A stretch of DNA of 7,783 nt from Gammaproteobacteria bacterium. Lineage in GTDB: Bacteria; Pseudomonadota; Gammaproteobacteria; Chromatiales; Chromatiaceae. The stretch spans positions 1 through 7,783 of the forward strand of contig SBFV01000373.1 of NCBI GenBank assembly GCA_006227775.1, in the 5' to 3' direction. How positions within the stretch are numbered: position 1 is the stretch's first letter; each line of letters opens with the position of its first letter. Made by a program: the position numbers and the translations under genes. Below are positions 5,931 through 7,783 of this stretch, in pieces. Below the pieces are notes generated by a model, which was not told the DNA's origin, ran no database searches, and saw only the letters and a list, made by a program, of their open reading frames with translations.

Positions 5931-5981
5931 ATTGATTATAAAGGGATTAACGGATTATTACCGGTTGGCATGAAATCTGTA
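5931..5981 (+). promoter_or_regulatory. AT-rich tract with weak sigma-54-like element
   Basis: This is a distinctly AT-rich stretch in the GC-rich window, with TATAAA (5937-5942) and three GATTA words (5934, 5945 and 5953). At 5965-5981, TTGGCATG and TCTGTA place GG and GT with the 10-base interval of a -24/-12 element. It matches 11 of 14 informative positions of the sigma-54 consensus, but the -12 GC is GT. TTGGCA could instead be a sigma-70 -35 box, though no good -10 box follows. A promoter for the DUF47-pit operon very likely lies here; its sigma class is not settled by eye. Confidence 0.3.
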
Positions 5982-6000
5982 GAGGCAAGGGACGTAGTGG

Positions 6001-6046
6001 CCTTGATTCACCGAGCGGACGCATAGCCGTGCCGGGGCGATCAAGG
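6001..6046 (+). promoter_or_regulatory. Leader stem-loop 1 before the DUF47-pit operon
   Basis: CCTTGAT (6001-6007) pairs perfectly with ATCAAGG (6040-6046), enclosing 32 bases that can form a small inner CGG/CCG stem (6016-6018 with 6027-6029). It lies 75-120 bases before the first gene, downstream of the likely promoter tract, so it would be part of the mRNA leader if transcription starts there. It may instead be a split operator. It matches no riboswitch class I recognise. Confidence 0.35.
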
Positions 6047-6063
6047 GCCCTACTCCTTATGAT

Positions 6064-6087
6064 GGGTGCTGAATTCCGTCAGCGCCC
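6064..6087 (+). promoter_or_regulatory. Leader stem-loop 2 before the DUF47-pit operon
   Basis: GGGTGCTGA (6064-6072) pairs with TCAGCGCCC (6079-6087): nine continuous pairs, one of them G-U, around the loop ATTCCG. It ends 33 bases before the DUF47 start. The ribosome site AGGGGA (6109-6114) stays outside the stem, and no T-run follows, so it is neither an evident terminator nor a direct translation block. Confidence 0.45.
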
Positions 6088-6120
6088 CGCCAAGATAGAG
6101 ATCCAACTAGGGGACCCCTG

Positions 6121-6759
6121 ATGTTCAGCGCCATGATGCCGAAAAAGAACGAGTTTTTCGTCCAGTTCAACAGTCACGCCGACCGCTGCGCCATCGCCGC
6201 CAATGCCATGATGCGGATGATGAGCCAACTGGGTCGGTCCGCGGACGAAGTCAACCGCCTGATTCAGGAGATCGATCAGGCCGAATCCAGCGGCGATGAC
6301 ATCGAACACGACACCATCGTGATGCTGCACAAGTCCTTCATCACCCCGATCGACCGCGACCAGATCCACATGATCGCCAGCGGCCTCGACAGCATCCTGG
6401 ACCGCGTCCAGGACGTAGGGGAGTCGGTCGCCCTCTATGACATCAAGGAAGCTACCCCCGAGGCACGGGAGATGGCCGAAATCGCCGCCGACGCGGTGGA
6501 AAAGATCCGCAAGGCCGTCGCCCTGCTCGACAACCTGGCGGAGACCACCACCGCCCTGCAGTATTGCAAAGCGGTCGATGAGTTGGAATCCAAGGCCGAC
6601 AAGGTCTGGCGCGCCGGCATGTCCCGCCTCTTCCGCGAGGAAAAAGATCCCGTTCAGCTTATCAAGCTGAAGGCAATTTACCAGATCCTCGAGGACGTGC
6701 TAGAGGCCGCCGAAGACGTAAGCCATACCCTCGAAGAAGTCATCCTCGCCAACGCTTGA
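6121..6759 (+). CDS. DUF47 / PhoU-like phosphate transport accessory protein (TIGR00153 family)
   Basis: A 212-residue, soluble, all-helical cytoplasmic protein of the PhoU-like DUF47 family, normally encoded next to PiT-type phosphate permeases and thought to adjust their activity. In Sinorhizobium meliloti the equivalent pair is orfA-pit. Length is typical. Two PhoU-type acidic repeats are visible: AESSGDDIEHD (54-64) followed by the family's FITPIDRDQIHMIASGLD (73-90), then VDELESKADKVW (152-163) followed by KLKAIYQILEDVLEAAED (182-199). The Glu/Asp residues of these helices are the metal-cluster ligands in PhoU proteins. AGGGGA lies six bases before ATG 6121, and the N-terminus MFSAMMPKKNEFF resembles the usual family start, so this start is favoured over the ATGs at 6133 and 6136. 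The pit gene starts nine bases after the stop, forming an operon. The family is firm; the regulatory mechanism is not established from sequence. Confidence 0.93.
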   Translation: MFSAMMPKKNEFFVQFNSHADRCAIAANAMMRMMSQLGRSADEVNRLIQEIDQAESSGDDIEHDTIVMLHKSFITPIDRDQIHMIASGLDSILDRVQDVGESVALYDIKEATPEAREMAEIAADAVEKIRKAVALLDNLAETTTALQYCKAVDELESKADKVWRAGMSRLFREEKDPVQLIKLKAIYQILEDVLEAAEDVSHTLEEVILANA

Positions 6760-6768
6760 GGAACCCAA

Positions 6769-7783
6769 ATGGAAGCTCAAGCTGCGGTTTTAATCGGTAC
6801 CTGGACCCTGGTCCTGCTCATCGCGGTGGCCTTGGCCTTCGACTTCATGAATGGGTTTCATGACGGGGCCAACTCCATCGCCACCATCGTTGCCACCGGG
6901 GCCATGACGCCCAAACAGGCGGTGCTCTTCGCCGCCACCCTCAACTTCGTCGCTATCTGGGTCTTCCAGCTCAAAGTGGCGGCCACGGTCGGCAAGGGGG
7001 TGATCGACCCCTCATTCGTCGATCACTACGTCATCTTCGGCTGTCTGGTGGGAGCACTGTTCTGGAATATCGTCACCTGGTACTACGGTATCCCGTCCTC
7101 CTCGTCCCATGCCCTGATCGGCGGCCTGGTGGGCGCCACCATCGCCAAGATCGGTGGCGGCGATGCCATCGTCTGGGGCAGCCTTTGGCAACTCAAGGGC
7201 CTCATCACCGTCCTCTGCTTCATCATTCTGTCCCCCCTGCTCGGTTTTCTGATCGGCGGCACCCTACAGGTCCTCACCGCTTGGATCTTCCGCAATCAGA
7301 CGCCGTACAAGGTCGGGCGATGGTTCATGCGCGCCCAGATCGTCTCGGCCGGTCTCTACTCCCTGGCCCATGGCGGGAACGACGCGCAGAAGACCATTGG
7401 CATCATCTGGCTCCTGCTGATCACCGCCGGCGCCGGGGCCGTCCCCCTGGTGGGACATGAGGTGACCAAGGATGTGTCCACCCTACCCATGTGGGTGGTG
7501 TATTCCTGCTATCTTGCCATCGCCTGGGGTACCTATCTGGGTGGCTGGCGCATCGTCAAGACCATGGGGATCAAGGTCACCAAGCTTCAGCCCGTGGGCG
7601 GGTGCTGCGCCGAGACGGCCGGGGCGGCCACTCTGTTCCTGGCCACCTTCCTGGGCATACCGGTGTCCACCACCCACACCATCGCCGGCGGCATTATCGG
7701 GGTCGGCGCCACGCGCCGGCTGACCGGTATCAAGTGGGACATCGCCATCCGCATCGTCGCGGCATGGGTGGTCACCATCCCGT
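6769..7783 (+). CDS. pit: PiT-family inorganic phosphate transporter (3' partial)
   Basis: An inner-membrane, low-affinity phosphate (metal-phosphate) symporter of the PiT family. 338 codons are visible with no stop before the window ends. Members paired with DUF47 are usually about 330-360 residues, so only a short C-terminal piece of the last helix is probably missing. The two inverted family halves are clear: GFHDGANSIAT (29-39) in the first and LAHGGNDAQKTIG (199-211) in the second, each carrying the signature Asn-Asp/Gly-Asn phosphate-binding region. Each is matched by a re-entrant motif, GIPSSSSHALIGGLVG (107-122) and GIPVSTTHTIAGGIIG (296-311). CAETAGA (280-286) is another family mark. 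ATG 6769 follows GAGGAA (6758-6763), which overlaps the DUF47 stop, so translation is likely coupled. Ion specificity (H+ or Na+) cannot be read from the sequence. No defect is seen. Confidence 0.95.
   Translation, partial: MEAQAAVLIGTWTLVLLIAVALAFDFMNGFHDGANSIATIVATGAMTPKQAVLFAATLNFVAIWVFQLKVAATVGKGVIDPSFVDHYVIFGCLVGALFWNIVTWYYGIPSSSSHALIGGLVGATIAKIGGGDAIVWGSLWQLKGLITVLCFIILSPLLGFLIGGTLQVLTAWIFRNQTPYKVGRWFMRAQIVSAGLYSLAHGGNDAQKTIGIIWLLLITAGAGAVPLVGHEVTKDVSTLPMWVVYSCYLAIAWGTYLGGWRIVKTMGIKVTKLQPVGGCCAETAGAATLFLATFLGIPVSTTHTIAGGIIGVGATRRLTGIKWDIAIRIVAAWVVTIP

Noticed and set aside
6109..6119. Near-palindrome AGGGGACCCCT next to the DUF47 start
   Set aside because: With a one-base centre it cannot form an RNA hairpin, and its left half is explained as the ribosome binding site.
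1..7783. CRISPR array, insertion sequence, prophage or tRNA signals
   Set aside because: There are no regularly spaced repeats, transposase-like frames, terminal inverted repeats with target duplications, or cloverleaf sequences in the non-coding stretches.

Overview
The window is a dense, GC-rich stretch of bacterial chromosome with every gene on the + strand. It looks proteobacterial. The clues are a C4-dicarboxylate-type TRAP transporter (dctPQM), a two-component pair whose regulator is a sigma-54 activator, and a DUF47 (PhoU-like)/PiT phosphate transport pair. A beta- or gammaproteobacterium (perhaps Chromatiales-like) is my best guess from family resemblance only; the window contains no marker gene. 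I see no mobile element, CRISPR array, tRNA or rRNA.

Region 1 (1-2863) is the TRAP transporter: dctP (substrate-binding protein, 5' end outside the window), a 152-bp structured gap, dctQ (small membrane subunit) and dctM (large membrane subunit). dctQ and dctM overlap by ATGA. The gap contains a GC-rich stem-loop and, directly against the dctQ GTG, a 12-bp hairpin that buries the dctQ Shine-Dalgarno sequence. This would fit separate control of the abundant binding protein and the less abundant membrane subunits.

Region 2 (2864-5771) follows after a short gap with an 8-bp GC hairpin. It holds a membrane histidine kinase and an NtrC/DctD-class response regulator, overlapping by 8 bp. They occupy the place of DctB/DctD and probably control dctPQM, but both depart from the textbook pair. 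The kinase has a polytopic (about seven-helix) sensor region instead of a periplasmic PDC/dCache domain. The regulator has an intact GAFTGA loop, while the residues that normally form the nucleotide-sensing Glu/Asn switch are Asp and His.

Region 3 (5772-6120) is a 349-bp gap with a probable terminator, a tandem operator-like repeat spaced 32 bp, several hairpins, an AT-rich promoter-like tract and a structured leader. Region 4 (6121-7783) is a DUF47 phosphate-transport accessory gene followed by a PiT permease cut by the window end, probably lacking only its last few residues.

The individual gene families are known. The less ordinary material is the dctQ translational hairpin, the kinase/regulator variants and the unexplained structure in the gap before the phosphate genes.
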